From: Clostridia bacterium
GTDB lineage: Bacteria; Bacillota; Clostridia; Oscillospirales; Acutalibacteraceae
Assembly: GCA_017531385.1 (NCBI GenBank)
Contig: JAFXLD010000072.1
Location: 1 to 52,079, forward strand
DNA length: 52,079 nt
Reading direction: 5' to 3'
Position numbers and translations under genes: made by a program. This document shows positions 42,027 to 50,283 of the stretch, one piece after another (the first letter of the stretch is position 1; every line of letters starts with the position of its first letter). Below the pieces are notes generated by a model that was not told the DNA's origin, ran no database searches, and was given only the letters and a program-made list of their open reading frames with translations.

Positions 42027-42455
42027 TTACAACTCCCGGATTATTTGCTTTGCTTTTTCTTCCATCCGATTTAAAACCGAGTGGAAAATCTCAAGTTCCG
42101 TTTCGGATAATCCTTTTGTTATATAGTTGTTCCACTCATCTGAAACTGCTTTCACACCGGGCAGAATGTCGAGCATCTTTTCTGTCGGATAAACAAGAAA
42201 CTGACGTTTGTCTTCGGGGTTTGCTGTCCTTGTTATATATCCGTAGCTTTCAAGGTGGTTGAGCGTTCTTGCAACTGTGCTTTTATTAAGGCAGATTTCA
42301 CGGGTGATATCTTCCTGAGAATATCCCGGATTTTTTGATATAATCAGTATGAACGCATGGTGATTTGCACATATTCCGTCAGCGATAAACTTTGCGTTTC
42401 TGTATGTAGCCTGACAGCGGCTTATACTGTTTAACTTTTTCATGATTTTCGGCAT
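42027..42455 (-). CDS. MarR family repressor of the ABC exporter operon
   Basis: 142 residues with the MarR winged helix: NPGYSQEDITREICLNKSTVARTLNHLE (in two parts, about 50-78) as helix-turn-helix, SYGYITRTANPEDKRQFLVYPT as the wing, and a long C-terminal dimer helix. GGAGGT lies 7 bases before the ATG. It leads the operon with the two ABC genes. Its own promoter carries two tandem 14-bp palindromes directly after the -10, so it very likely represses itself and the exporter, released by a ligand or exported drug. Confidence 0.9.
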   Translation of the reverse strand: MPKIMKKLNSISRCQATYRNAKFIADGICANHHAFILIISKNPGYSQEDITREICLNKSTVARTLNHLESYGYITRTANPEDKRQFLVYPTEKMLDILPGVKAVSDEWNNYITKGLSETELEIFHSVLNRMEEKAKQIIREL

Positions 42456-42471
42456 AGTGACCTCCGCATTA

Positions 42472-42500
42472 GTTGCATATGCAACAGTTGTGTATGCAAC
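42472..42500 (-). promoter_or_regulatory. Tandem palindromic operator for the MarR protein
   Basis: Perfect palindrome GTTGCATATGCAAC (42472-42485) and a second copy GTTGTGTATGCAAC with one change (42487-42500), one base apart. They lie between the -10 and the start codon, covering the likely transcription start, which suits repression by one or two MarR dimers. Confidence 0.85.
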
Positions 42501-42501
42501 A

Positions 42502-42530
42502 ATTATACCGCTGCAGTTTCACGGTGTCAA
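42502..42530 (-). promoter_or_regulatory. Consensus sigma-A promoter of the marR-ABC operon
   Basis: On the minus strand TTGACA (42525-42530), exactly 17 bases, TATAAT (42502-42507). Such a strong promoter fits a tightly repressed operon. Confidence 0.85.
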
Positions 42531-42611
42531 TAAAAAAATCAATTACAACAATTTTTAAAATTTTCACCTGAGCTTGTTTTGTAATATAGAAAATTGTTTA
42601 CAGATTTGATG

Positions 42612-42640
42612 TTGATTTTTCGGTATATATTGTTTATAAT
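42612..42640 (+). promoter_or_regulatory. Sigma-A promoter of the EIIC-like/GH130 operon
   Basis: TTGATT (42612-42617), a 17-base spacer and TATAAT (42635-42640), 43 bases before the first gene. Confidence 0.7.
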
Positions 42641-42682
42641 CAAAATGTATGTATAGCTTTTGGCAAGAAAGGAAAATTAATT

Positions 42683-44158
42683 ATGAAAAAGCTTTATCTT
42701 GACACAAAAGAAAAAATATACCGTGCCACTTCGATTATGTTTATCGTTCAGCTTTTCGGAGCTCTTGGTGCAGGTTTTTTCTTTGTTATTCAGAACATCT
42801 TTCAGACTTATCACATTTTAGGTGCAACAGGTGCTACAAATGAACCTACTCTCTGGTTCATTCTTTTCTGGGCAACAGACTTTTTCTTCGTTGCTCTGGC
42901 GGTTGTTCTGTCCTATCTGATAGCAGGACTGCCGGGAATTGCACCGTCACTTGCTCTTGCTGTTTATTTCTGTCACTTTACGGCTCCCTCGGAAAGTGCG
43001 GAAATGATGTACAATTGTTTCTTTGCAACTCCTGCAAACTATTCCGAAGCAACATCAATAGGCTACATGGGTTATCTTATAATGACAGTTATGCTGTCAC
43101 TGCTCATAAAGTTACTTTTTGCCGGTTGGTCAGAAGCTAAAAAGCCCATCGGCAGAGGTTTTGATTCACTTCTTGCAAAGCTCAGAAAGAAAATCAAGCT
43201 CATCCCCGACACACTTAAAGGTATTGATATTATCGACGGTGTTGATCTTATCGTTCTTGTGCTGATTATCCCCGTTGCTTGCTGTGCTTTAACATTTATT
43301 GCTATAAAATACGGTATAGAAATTCCGTTTGCTGCATTGTCTGATAGTCTGAAAAATGTGCTCACAGACCTTGCAAACAGCAATGTTATTGTTGCTGCCC
43401 TTGTTATGGGACTTATGGTCGGTTTTGACCTTATCGGACCTGTATCTCTTGCTGCATTTTCAGTTGCAACAACAGCTTACCTCACAACAGGCAATGCGCA
43501 GCTTATAACGATTTATTCCGTTTGCTTCATTACCGTTGGCTGGACTGCATTTTTCGGTATTCTGTGCTGCAAGCTTTTCAAAAAAGGCGGAAAACCTGAT
43601 ACGGACGATTTTAACCTTGCAACAACAGGTCCTATTAACGCATTCTTTGAAAATATCAAGCTCACGGTTGCTCCTTCAATGCCTCTTGCAATGAGAAGTC
43701 CGTTTACCATGATTCCCGGATTTATGGCAGGTTCTGCTTTCGGTGGTGTTGTAACTGCACTTTTCGGCATTGTCAATACAGCATATACCGACGGTTCGTT
43801 CCCCAGATACGGCACAGGCAATTTTACATACGGTGCTGTTGATTATACCTATGCCGAGCTTTTTGAAAAAGGCGAAATCTACATGAGCTTCACTCTGCCT
43901 CTTCGTTCGGGTGATTTCCTCACCTGCCGTCTGCCGCTGTTTTTCATAATTCTTATCAGTGCTTTTGTTGGCGGACTTGTGATTATGGCATTAAGAGAGG
44001 GCGAATACAGATTCCTTTCAAAAAGAGGCTGTTATTTTGAACCGAAAAGCGATCTTGTTATCGAAATCCGTGAACACGGCAAAAAATTGGCTGCTGCACT
44101 CAAAGGCAAAAAAGCAGACGAAGCAGCAGAAGAAAATAAAGAAACAATCGGAGGTTAA
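42683..44158 (+). CDS. PTS fructose-type EIIC-like permease without EIIA/EIIB
   Basis: 491 residues with about 9-10 hydrophobic segments. Two segments recall the fructose/mannitol-type EIIC fold: VMGLMVGFDLIGPVSLAAF near 242-260 (compare the D-x-G-G-P-x-N-K-A motif) and LTVAPSMPLAMRSPFTMIPGFMAGSAFGG (parts, near 330-357). The match is diverged, with no EIIA or EIIB domain in the protein or beside it, so phosphorylating transport is doubtful; it may work as a facilitator or use shared EIIB. It stops 3 bases before a GH130 phosphorylase gene, so a beta-mannosyl disaccharide or oligosaccharide is the likely cargo. Confidence 0.65.
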   Translation: MKKLYLDTKEKIYRATSIMFIVQLFGALGAGFFFVIQNIFQTYHILGATGATNEPTLWFILFWATDFFFVALAVVLSYLIAGLPGIAPSLALAVYFCHFTAPSESAEMMYNCFFATPANYSEATSIGYMGYLIMTVMLSLLIKLLFAGWSEAKKPIGRGFDSLLAKLRKKIKLIPDTLKGIDIIDGVDLIVLVLIIPVACCALTFIAIKYGIEIPFAALSDSLKNVLTDLANSNVIVAALVMGLMVGFDLIGPVSLAAFSVATTAYLTTGNAQLITIYSVCFITVGWTAFFGILCCKLFKKGGKPDTDDFNLATTGPINAFFENIKLTVAPSMPLAMRSPFTMIPGFMAGSAFGGVVTALFGIVNTAYTDGSFPRYGTGNFTYGAVDYTYAELFEKGEIYMSFTLPLRSGDFLTCRLPLFFIILISAFVGGLVIMALREGEYRFLSKRGCYFEPKSDLVIEIREHGKKLAAALKGKKADEAAEENKETIGG

Positions 44159-44161
44159 ATT

Positions 44162-45112
44162 ATGGCTAAAATTATCGGTGCAAATATACCCAATATCCCT
44201 TGGCAGGATAAGCCGGAAGGATATAAATACCCTGTATGGAGATATGACGGCAACCCCGTAATCACAAGGGATAATCTTTACGGTGCAAACAGCATTTTTA
44301 ATTCTGCAGTTGTGCCTTTCAAAGACGGTTTCGCAGGTGTTTTCAGAGTTGACGACATCAGCAGAGATCATACTATTGTTGTGGGCTACAGTAAAGATGC
44401 AATCAACTGGGAGCTTGAAGAGAAAGTTATTTTTAGAGGTTATGACCCCAGACTTTGCGAAATTGACGGCAAATACTATCTTTCATGGGTAAATCTTACT
44501 CCTCACGGTACAACTATCGGTATCGCTTATACAGAGGATTTCAAGGAATGGACACAGCTCGAGGATGCTTGTTATCCCGTTGCAAGAAACGGCGTGCTCT
44601 TCCCGAGAAAAGTCAATGATGAATTTCTGCTTCTTATCCGTCCTTGTGACAGAGGCCATACTCCTTACGGTGATATTTTCCTCAGCCATAGTAAAGACCT
44701 TACATACTGGGGTAAACACAGATTTGTTATGTCACCCGTAAAGAACTGGGAAATGACAAAGGTCGGCGCAGGTCCCACACCCATTGAAACAGACGAAGGC
44801 TGGCTTATGTTCTATCACGGTGTTCTCACAAGCTGTAACGGCTTTACATATGCAATGGGTGCAGCAATCCTTGATATTGATGAGCCATGGAAAGTCAAGC
44901 ACAGAGCAGACTGTTTCCTGCTTGCTCCTCATGAAAATTACGAGCTTGTCGGCGACGTGCCCAATGTTGTATTCCCCTGTGCAGCTCTTACAGATGCAGA
45001 AAGCGGAAAAATCGCAATTTACTACGGCGGTGCGGATACTGTTGTTGCCCTTGCATTCACAACTGTTGATGAAACAATAAAGTTTATCAAAGAACATGAT
45101 CTTAATAAATAA
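44162..45112 (+). CDS. GH130 beta-mannoside phosphorylase
   Basis: 316 residues, the length of the compact GH130 group (mannooligosaccharide or mannosyl-glucose phosphorylases). Five-bladed propeller features are visible: NPVITRDNLYGANSIFNSAV near 30-50, RGYDPRLCEIDGKYYLSWV near 93-111 with the conserved catalytic-type Asp-Pro-Arg, LFPRKVNDEFLLLIRP near 143, and GAGPTPIETDEGWLMFYHG near 202. It has no signal peptide. It cleaves beta-1,4- or beta-1,2-mannosidic bonds with phosphate, yielding mannose 1-phosphate. CGGAGG lies in the end of the preceding permease gene, 6 bases upstream. Exact linkage cannot be told by eye. Confidence 0.88.
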   Translation: MAKIIGANIPNIPWQDKPEGYKYPVWRYDGNPVITRDNLYGANSIFNSAVVPFKDGFAGVFRVDDISRDHTIVVGYSKDAINWELEEKVIFRGYDPRLCEIDGKYYLSWVNLTPHGTTIGIAYTEDFKEWTQLEDACYPVARNGVLFPRKVNDEFLLLIRPCDRGHTPYGDIFLSHSKDLTYWGKHRFVMSPVKNWEMTKVGAGPTPIETDEGWLMFYHGVLTSCNGFTYAMGAAILDIDEPWKVKHRADCFLLAPHENYELVGDVPNVVFPCAALTDAESGKIAIYYGGADTVVALAFTTVDETIKFIKEHDLNK

Positions 45113-45124
45113 TTGAATTATGAG

Positions 45125-45153
45125 AGTCGGAAGTGTATTATTCATTTCCGGCT
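45125..45153 (+). terminator. Terminator of the EIIC-like/GH130 operon
   Basis: Arms AGTCGGAAGTG/CATTTCCGGCT with two G-T pairs and a 7-base loop, then six T. Confidence 0.8.
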
Positions 45154-45190
45154 TTTTTCTTACGGTTTTGTAAATATTGTTGTAATTATA

Positions 45191-45219
45191 TTGATTTTAT
45201 GGAAATATTTTATTATAAT
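45191..45219 (+). promoter_or_regulatory. Sigma-A promoter of the GH3 gene
   Basis: TTGATT (45191-45196), a 17-base spacer and TATAAT (45214-45219). Confidence 0.7.
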
Positions 45220-45270
45220 GAAACCAAGAATTTTCATTCTTTGTAAAATACATCCAAGGGAGATGTTGAA

Positions 45271-47883
45271 ATGAAGAAATTCAACAAAATTACGGCTATC
45301 ATACTTGTTTTTGCTGTTCTTATGTCTTGTCTGGCAATTCCTGCATTTGCCGTCAGCGGAAATATCCCTGCTGACGTTATTGCAATGTCAAGTCAGGTTG
45401 CTGTTGAAATTGAGCAGGAGGGTATAGTTCTTCTTAAGAATGAAGATAATTCTCTTCCTCTTGCAGGTAAAAAGGTGAATATTTTCGGTACAGCATCTGT
45501 TGTGCCTCTTCTGGGTGGTGCAGGTTCAGGTGCTATCACTACTCACGATCCCGTATACTTCTATGAAGCTCTTGATGAAGCGGGAATAGAGTATAACACA
45601 GAGCTTATGGAGCTTTATGAAAAGCATTGCGGTTCAAATGAAATTCCCAAAACAGGCAGCACAGTTCTTAACAATCTTCTTCAGCTTGTGCTTGCAAAAA
45701 GCTCACTTAAAGAAATGAACCCCGATAAGCTTACTGATTCCGTAATGGAAAATGCAAAAGCTTTTTCTGATACTGCAATCATCGTTATCGGCAGAACGAG
45801 TGCGGAAAACTCCGACCTTTCTCCCGAAACACTCAGACTCAGTGATAACGAAAGAGCAATGGTTGAAAAGGTTGCTGCTGCATTTTCAGATGTTATTGTG
45901 CTTTTCAACACAGGTAACGTTATGGAAATGGGCTTCCTTGATGAATACGAAAGCATAAAGGCTGCTGCAATCATCTGGATCACAGGTGAATTCGGTATGA
46001 GAGCTGTCGGTCAGATGCTCGCCGGTGAAGTCAATCCTTCGGGCAGACTTGCCGATACAGTCGCTTACAGCATTTATGACCATCCCTCAACACAGAACTT
46101 CGGTACATATAAATATAACGGCGGCGAGTACTATGTTGAGTATCAGGAAGGCATTTATGTAGGCTACCGTTATTTTGAAACTTTCGCAAAGGATAAAGTT
46201 CAGTATCCTTTCGGTCACGGTCTTTCATATACAACATTTGAAAAAGAAATCGTATCTTACAGCACAGATAATGGTAAAATCACTGTTGATGTAAAGGTCA
46301 CAAACACAGGTGATGTCAGCGGTAAGGATGTTGTGCAGATCTATTACAGTGCACCTTACAGCGGTAAAATTGAAAAGAGTGCAATCTGCCTTGGCGGATA
46401 CGAGAAGTCAAAGCTGTTGGCTCCCGGTGAAAGTGAAACTCTCAGAGTTGAATTTGATATAAATGACATGGCTTCTTATGACAGATTTGTCAATCAGGCT
46501 TGGGTGCTTGAAAAAGGCGATTATCAGATCATTCTGGGTGAAAATGTCCGTGAACATATTGATTCATTTACATACACACTCGAAGAAGAAGTTGTTATAA
46601 AGAATGATGAAGTATCGGGCACAGAGATAGAGAATTTGTTTGATGATGCTTATTCGGGATTCACAGTTCTTTCAAGATCAGATGCCGTGGGTACATATCC
46701 TGCAGCAAGAAGCCTTGATAAAACAGATGCAATAAAAAATGCAGATAAATATCCTGCTGCAACAAAAGAGGGCGCAGCTCCGAAAATGGGTGTGACATAT
46801 GACACCGGTGTTATCACTCTTAAGGATGTTTATGAAAATGAAGAGCTTATGGATAAATTCCTTGATCAGCTCACTCTTGATGAAATGACACATCTTGTCA
46901 CCCACAGCGGTTATCAGACTTATGGTATCGAAAGACTCGGAATCCCCAAGACCTGGGATAATGACGGTCCTTCCAGCATAAAGGGTGCTCACGGTATTAC
47001 TTATACCGACTGCGGTACTGCTTATCCTTGTGCAACAGCAATTGCCTGTACATGGAATAAAGACCTTGCAAATAAAATGGGTGACAGCGTAGGTATTGAA
47101 GCCAGAAGTATCGGTACTGACATCTGGTATGCTCCCGGTGTGAATATTCACAGAAATCCCATGGGTGGCAGAAACTTTGAATATTTCTCTGAAGATCCCG
47201 TTCTCTCAGGCACAATGGGTGCTGAAGTTATAGACGGTGCATGGGGACAGGGACTTGTTACAACCATCAAGCATTTTGCCATGAACGATCAGGAATCGCA
47301 TCGTGCAGGTATTTTTACCTGGGCAGATGAACAGGCAATGCGTGAAATCTATCTTAAGGCTTTTGAAATTCCCGTTAAAGAATCAGCTTGCTACGGTATT
47401 ATGTCGGCTTACAACAGAATCGGTACCGACTGGTGCGGTGCAAGTTCAGAGCTTCTCAATGACCTTCTTCGTAAAGAGTGGGGATATGATGGTTATGTTG
47501 TTTCCGACTATTCAAATAACTTTATCGGCAACGGCTATATGAGCCCCGTCCTTGCTGTTTACAACGGTAACGATACAATGCTCACAGGCGTATGGTTCCT
47601 TAATATGCCGTCACATCTTGCAGCAGTAAAAATGCAGTATTACATTGATCCCATAGGCTTCGGCACAGCAATGCGTGAAGCTTGTAAGAATGTTCTCAAT
47701 GCAAAGATGAAGACAAAAGCTTTCCTTGAACCGGGATATTTCGTGGATAATGAAGATCTTACAATCAAAGAAGAGGATTGGGAGTTCACAGAGCCTCGCA
47801 TCCTTTCAAACCTCGAGTTCCAGTTCACTAATCTTGTAAATAGAATTGTAATGATATTCAGAAGACTTATTGACTTTGAATAA
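45271..47883 (+). CDS. Secreted GH3 beta-glycosidase with permuted domain order
   Basis: 870 residues. Signal peptide about 1-28. The GH3 C-terminal-type domain comes first (about 35-320, EGIVLLKNEDNSLPLAG), then a fibronectin III-like domain (about 325-440), a linker, and only then the GH3 N-terminal catalytic TIM domain (about 530-800): NDGPSSIKG, TTIKHFAMNDQESHR, MSAYNRIG and the nucleophile region GYVVSDYSNN near 742-751. This reversed order is known from some ruminococcal and clostridial beta-glucosidases. The last 22 residues, ending NRIVMIFRRLIDFE, form an amphipathic tail like that of the second CotH protein. It would release glucose or similar sugars from beta-glycosides at the cell surface. 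Confidence 0.88.
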   Translation: MKKFNKITAIILVFAVLMSCLAIPAFAVSGNIPADVIAMSSQVAVEIEQEGIVLLKNEDNSLPLAGKKVNIFGTASVVPLLGGAGSGAITTHDPVYFYEALDEAGIEYNTELMELYEKHCGSNEIPKTGSTVLNNLLQLVLAKSSLKEMNPDKLTDSVMENAKAFSDTAIIVIGRTSAENSDLSPETLRLSDNERAMVEKVAAAFSDVIVLFNTGNVMEMGFLDEYESIKAAAIIWITGEFGMRAVGQMLAGEVNPSGRLADTVAYSIYDHPSTQNFGTYKYNGGEYYVEYQEGIYVGYRYFETFAKDKVQYPFGHGLSYTTFEKEIVSYSTDNGKITVDVKVTNTGDVSGKDVVQIYYSAPYSGKIEKSAICLGGYEKSKLLAPGESETLRVEFDINDMASYDRFVNQAWVLEKGDYQIILGENVREHIDSFTYTLEEEVVIKNDEVSGTEIENLFDDAYSGFTVLSRSDAVGTYPAARSLDKTDAIKNADKYPAATKEGAAPKMGVTYDTGVITLKDVYENEELMDKFLDQLTLDEMTHLVTHSGYQTYGIERLGIPKTWDNDGPSSIKGAHGITYTDCGTAYPCATAIACTWNKDLANKMGDSVGIEARSIGTDIWYAPGVNIHRNPMGGRNFEYFSEDPVLSGTMGAEVIDGAWGQGLVTTIKHFAMNDQESHRAGIFTWADEQAMREIYLKAFEIPVKESACYGIMSAYNRIGTDWCGASSELLNDLLRKEWGYDGYVVSDYSNNFIGNGYMSPVLAVYNGNDTMLTGVWFLNMPSHLAAVKMQYYIDPIGFGTAMREACKNVLNAKMKTKAFLEPGYFVDNEDLTIKEEDWEFTEPRILSNLEFQFTNLVNRIVMIFRRLIDFE

Positions 47884-47899
47884 ATCAGAATAATTACAG

Positions 47900-47923
47900 A
47901 CGGCAGGGAGAAATCCTTGCCGT
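47900..47923 (+). terminator. Terminator of the GH3 gene
   Basis: Arms ACGGCAGGGA/TCCTTGCCGT with a GAAA tetraloop, then five more T. Confidence 0.85.
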
Positions 47924-47945
47924 TTTTTCTGTGCTGTGTTATAAT
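47917..47945 (+). promoter_or_regulatory. Promoter of the phosphatase gene, -35 inside the preceding terminator
   Basis: TTGCCG (47917-47922), a 17-base spacer and TATAAT (47940-47945). The -35 is part of the terminator's right arm. Confidence 0.6.
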
Positions 47946-47971
47946 GATAAAAAACAAACGGAAGTGTAAAA

Positions 47972-48436
47972 ATGATAAAAATAATGTTTGTCTGTCACGG
48001 AAATATCTGCCGTTCACCTATGGCTGAATTTATCTTTAAAGACATGATTAAGAAACAGGGCAGGGAAGATGAATTTTTCGTTGCATCAAGTGCCACAAGT
48101 ACGGAAGAAATATGGGGTAATGTCGGCAATCCCGTTTATCCTCCTGCAAAGGCAGAACTTAAAAAACACGGCATATCATGCGACGGAAAAAGAGCCGTTC
48201 AGCTTAAAAAGAGTGACTATGAAAAATACGATTTGTTTATAGCAATGGACAGCAACAATATCCGTAACATCGGCAGAATATTCGGCAGTGATCCTGACGG
48301 AAAAGTTCAAAAAATGATGGATTTTACAAACAGAAAAGGTGATGTAGCTGACCCATGGTATTCAGGAAGATTTGATGTTGCATACAAGGATATTTATGAC
48401 GGATGTGCGGGACTGCTTGATACTTTTACACTATAA
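47972..48436 (+). CDS. Low-molecular-weight protein tyrosine phosphatase
   Basis: 154 residues, the standard length. The catalytic P-loop VCHGNICRSPMAE has Cys8 and Arg14 of the CX5R motif, and the general-acid loop DPWYSG lies near 126-131. It is cytoplasmic. It dephosphorylates tyrosine (in some Firmicutes arginine) residues; the residue after the first CHGN is Ile, not Thr, and Ile is more common in tyrosine than in arginine phosphatases, so YwlE-type arginine activity is less likely. It is a single gene with its own promoter and terminator. Confidence 0.9.
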   Translation: MIKIMFVCHGNICRSPMAEFIFKDMIKKQGREDEFFVASSATSTEEIWGNVGNPVYPPAKAELKKHGISCDGKRAVQLKKSDYEKYDLFIAMDSNNIRNIGRIFGSDPDGKVQKMMDFTNRKGDVADPWYSGRFDVAYKDIYDGCAGLLDTFTL

Positions 48437-48444
48437 TTTTCAGA

Positions 48445-48469
48445 CACCTGTAGCTTAAATCTACAGGTG
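48445..48469 (+). terminator. Hairpin terminator after the phosphatase gene
   Basis: Perfect 9-bp arms CACCTGTAG/CTACAGGTG with a 7-base loop, followed by CAAATTTTC. Confidence 0.7.
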
Positions 48470-48573
48470 CAAATTTTCTGTTGAATTTTTATTTGCGATT
48501 TTCCTAAAAATTATTCAAATGATTGCAATTTTCTGTATTTTTCTATAAAATTACAGAGATTTATTTAATTTTA

Positions 48574-48602
48574 TTGCAATTTTTAGCTTGCGGATATAAA
48601 AT
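48574..48602 (+). promoter_or_regulatory. Promoter candidate for gdhA
   Basis: TTGCAA (48574-48579), a 17-base spacer and TAAAAT (48597-48602); about 60 bases of leader precede the start. Confidence 0.5.
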
Positions 48603-48665
48603 ATAGTATATTTTTTTATATTTAATTTGCAGAATTTTCAATCTGCAAAAGGAGTGCTAATAAAA

Positions 48666-50009
48666 ATGAGTTATGTTCAGAGAGTAATTGACAGCGTTGC
48701 AAAAAAGCACGCAAATGAGCCCGAGTTTGTTCAGACAGTAACAGAAGTTCTTGCTTCTCTTACACCTGTTATTGAACAGCATCCCGAGTACGAAAAGGCA
48801 GGTCTTCTTGAAAGAATGGTTGAACCCGAAAGACAGATCGCTTTCAGAGTTACATGGGTTGACGATGAGGGCAAAGTTCAGGTTAACACAGGCTACCGTG
48901 TTCAGTTTAACGGAGCAATCGGACCTTTCAAGGGCGGTCTTCGTTTTCATCCTTCCGTATATGTCGGTATAATGAAATTCCTTGCTTTTGAGCAGACTTT
49001 CAAAAACAGCCTTACAGGTCTTCCCATCGGCGGTGCTAAGGGTGGTTCTGACTTCGATCCCAGAGGCAAGAGTGATGCAGAGATTCTTCGTTTCTGTCAG
49101 GCATTCATGACAGAGCTTTACAGACATATCGGTCCCAACCTTGACGTTCCCGCAGGAGACATCGGTGTAGGCGGCAGAGAAATCGGCTATCTTTTCGGTC
49201 AATTCAGACGTATCAAGGGTACATTCGAGAACGGCGTTCTCACAGGTAAGGGACTTTCATACGGCGGTTCACTTATCAGACCTGAAGCAACAGGTTTCGG
49301 TGCTGTTTACTATGCAGTAGAAGTTCTTAAGCACTTCGGTGAAGATGTTAAGGGTAAGACTTTCGCAGTTTCAGGCTTCGGTAACGTTGCATGGGGTACT
49401 GCAAAGAAAGTTGCAGAGCTCGGCGGTAAGGTCGTAACAATTTCAGGTCCTGACGGATATGTATATGATCCCGACGGTATCGTAACAGAAGAAAAGATAA
49501 ACTACCTTCTTGAGATGCGTGCATCAGGTCGTGACAAGGTTCAGGATTATGCAGACAAGTTCGGTGTTGAGTTCTTCCCCGGACAGAAGCCCTGGGGTGT
49601 TAAGGTTGACGTTGCAATGCCTTGTGCTACTCAGAACGAAATCGGCATGAAGGAAGCTGAGCAGCTTGTAAACAACGGTGTTCAGTACTACATAGAAGTT
49701 GCAAATATGCCCACAACAAATGAAGCTCTTGCATACCTTATGGAGAATTGCAAAGTTGTTGCTCCTTCAAAGGCTGTTAATGCCGGCGGTGTTGCAGTTT
49801 CTGCTCTTGAAATGAGCCAGAACTCATCAAGATACAGCTGGACAAGCGAAGAAGTTGACGAAAAGCTCAAGCACATCATGAAGGATATTCACGATTCTTC
49901 TGCAGCTGCTGCTGAAGAATACGGTCTTGGTTATGATCTTGTTGCAGGTGCAAACATTGCAGGTTTTGCAAAGGTTGCAGACGCAATGATGTCACAGGGT
50001 ATTTTCTGA
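48666..50009 (+). CDS. gdhA: NADP-type glutamate dehydrogenase
   Basis: 447 residues from the ATG at 48666 (MSYVQRVIDSV), which follows AAAGGAG by about 12 bases; an in-frame ATG 13 codons earlier has no ribosome site. It has the hexameric GDH features: GPFKGGLRFHPSV near 86-98, LPIGGAKGGSDFDPRG near 118-133 with the catalytic Lys, PAGDIGVGGREIGY near 161, and the Rossmann segment FAVSGFGNVAWG near 233. The length and these segments fit the NADP-dependent assimilatory class. It fixes ammonia onto 2-oxoglutarate in the cytoplasm, the main nitrogen entry for gut anaerobes. A strong terminator follows. Confidence 0.95.
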   Translation: MSYVQRVIDSVAKKHANEPEFVQTVTEVLASLTPVIEQHPEYEKAGLLERMVEPERQIAFRVTWVDDEGKVQVNTGYRVQFNGAIGPFKGGLRFHPSVYVGIMKFLAFEQTFKNSLTGLPIGGAKGGSDFDPRGKSDAEILRFCQAFMTELYRHIGPNLDVPAGDIGVGGREIGYLFGQFRRIKGTFENGVLTGKGLSYGGSLIRPEATGFGAVYYAVEVLKHFGEDVKGKTFAVSGFGNVAWGTAKKVAELGGKVVTISGPDGYVYDPDGIVTEEKINYLLEMRASGRDKVQDYADKFGVEFFPGQKPWGVKVDVAMPCATQNEIGMKEAEQLVNNGVQYYIEVANMPTTNEALAYLMENCKVVAPSKAVNAGGVAVSALEMSQNSSRYSWTSEEVDEKLKHIMKDIHDSSAAAAEEYGLGYDLVAGANIAGFAKVADAMMSQGIF

Positions 50010-50028
50010 TAATAAAATTTAATATAAC

Positions 50029-50058
50029 AAAAGGCACTCTCAGATAAGGGTGCCTTTT
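50029..50058 (+). terminator. Terminator of gdhA
   Basis: Arms AAAAGGCAC/GTGCCTTTT with additional inner pairs, then TTG; 20 bases after the stop. Confidence 0.85.
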
Positions 50059-50061
50059 TTG

Positions 50062-50088
50062 CTTATAGGAAACTTCATTTCCATAAAG
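50062..50088. repeat. Dispersed hairpin repeat, copy 2
   Basis: Arms CTTATAGGAAAC and TTTCCATAAAG around a short TTCA loop, followed by CAAAAAAGATT; nearly the same as 24132-24159. The next 100 bases (to about 50190) hold a further GC-richer inverted repeat, CTCCGA/TCGGAG near 50108-50136, and no gene. Confidence 0.65.
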
Positions 50089-50232
50089 CAAAAAAGATTG
50101 TTTTTCCCTCCGAACGCCCGCTGCGAGTGCTCGGAGATGGACTAATCAAAAACGGTCGCTGCGATACGGAGAATGCCGTCTTCTTGTTTAATATTACAAA
50201 AATAATATATAAGTATCGTTAAAAAATGAGAC

Positions 50233-50261
50233 TTGCAATTTAATTTTTAATATATTATACT
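50233..50261 (+). promoter_or_regulatory. Sigma-A promoter of the AT-rich membrane gene pair
   Basis: TTGCAA (50233-50238), a 17-base spacer and TATACT (50256-50261), 22 bases before the start. Confidence 0.6.
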
Positions 50262-50283
50262 AAAAAAAGAGGTAGGTGATTTT

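Noticed and set aside
48657-49202. 181-codon minus-strand frame over gdhA
   Set aside because: Antisense to gdhA, no promoter or ribosome site.
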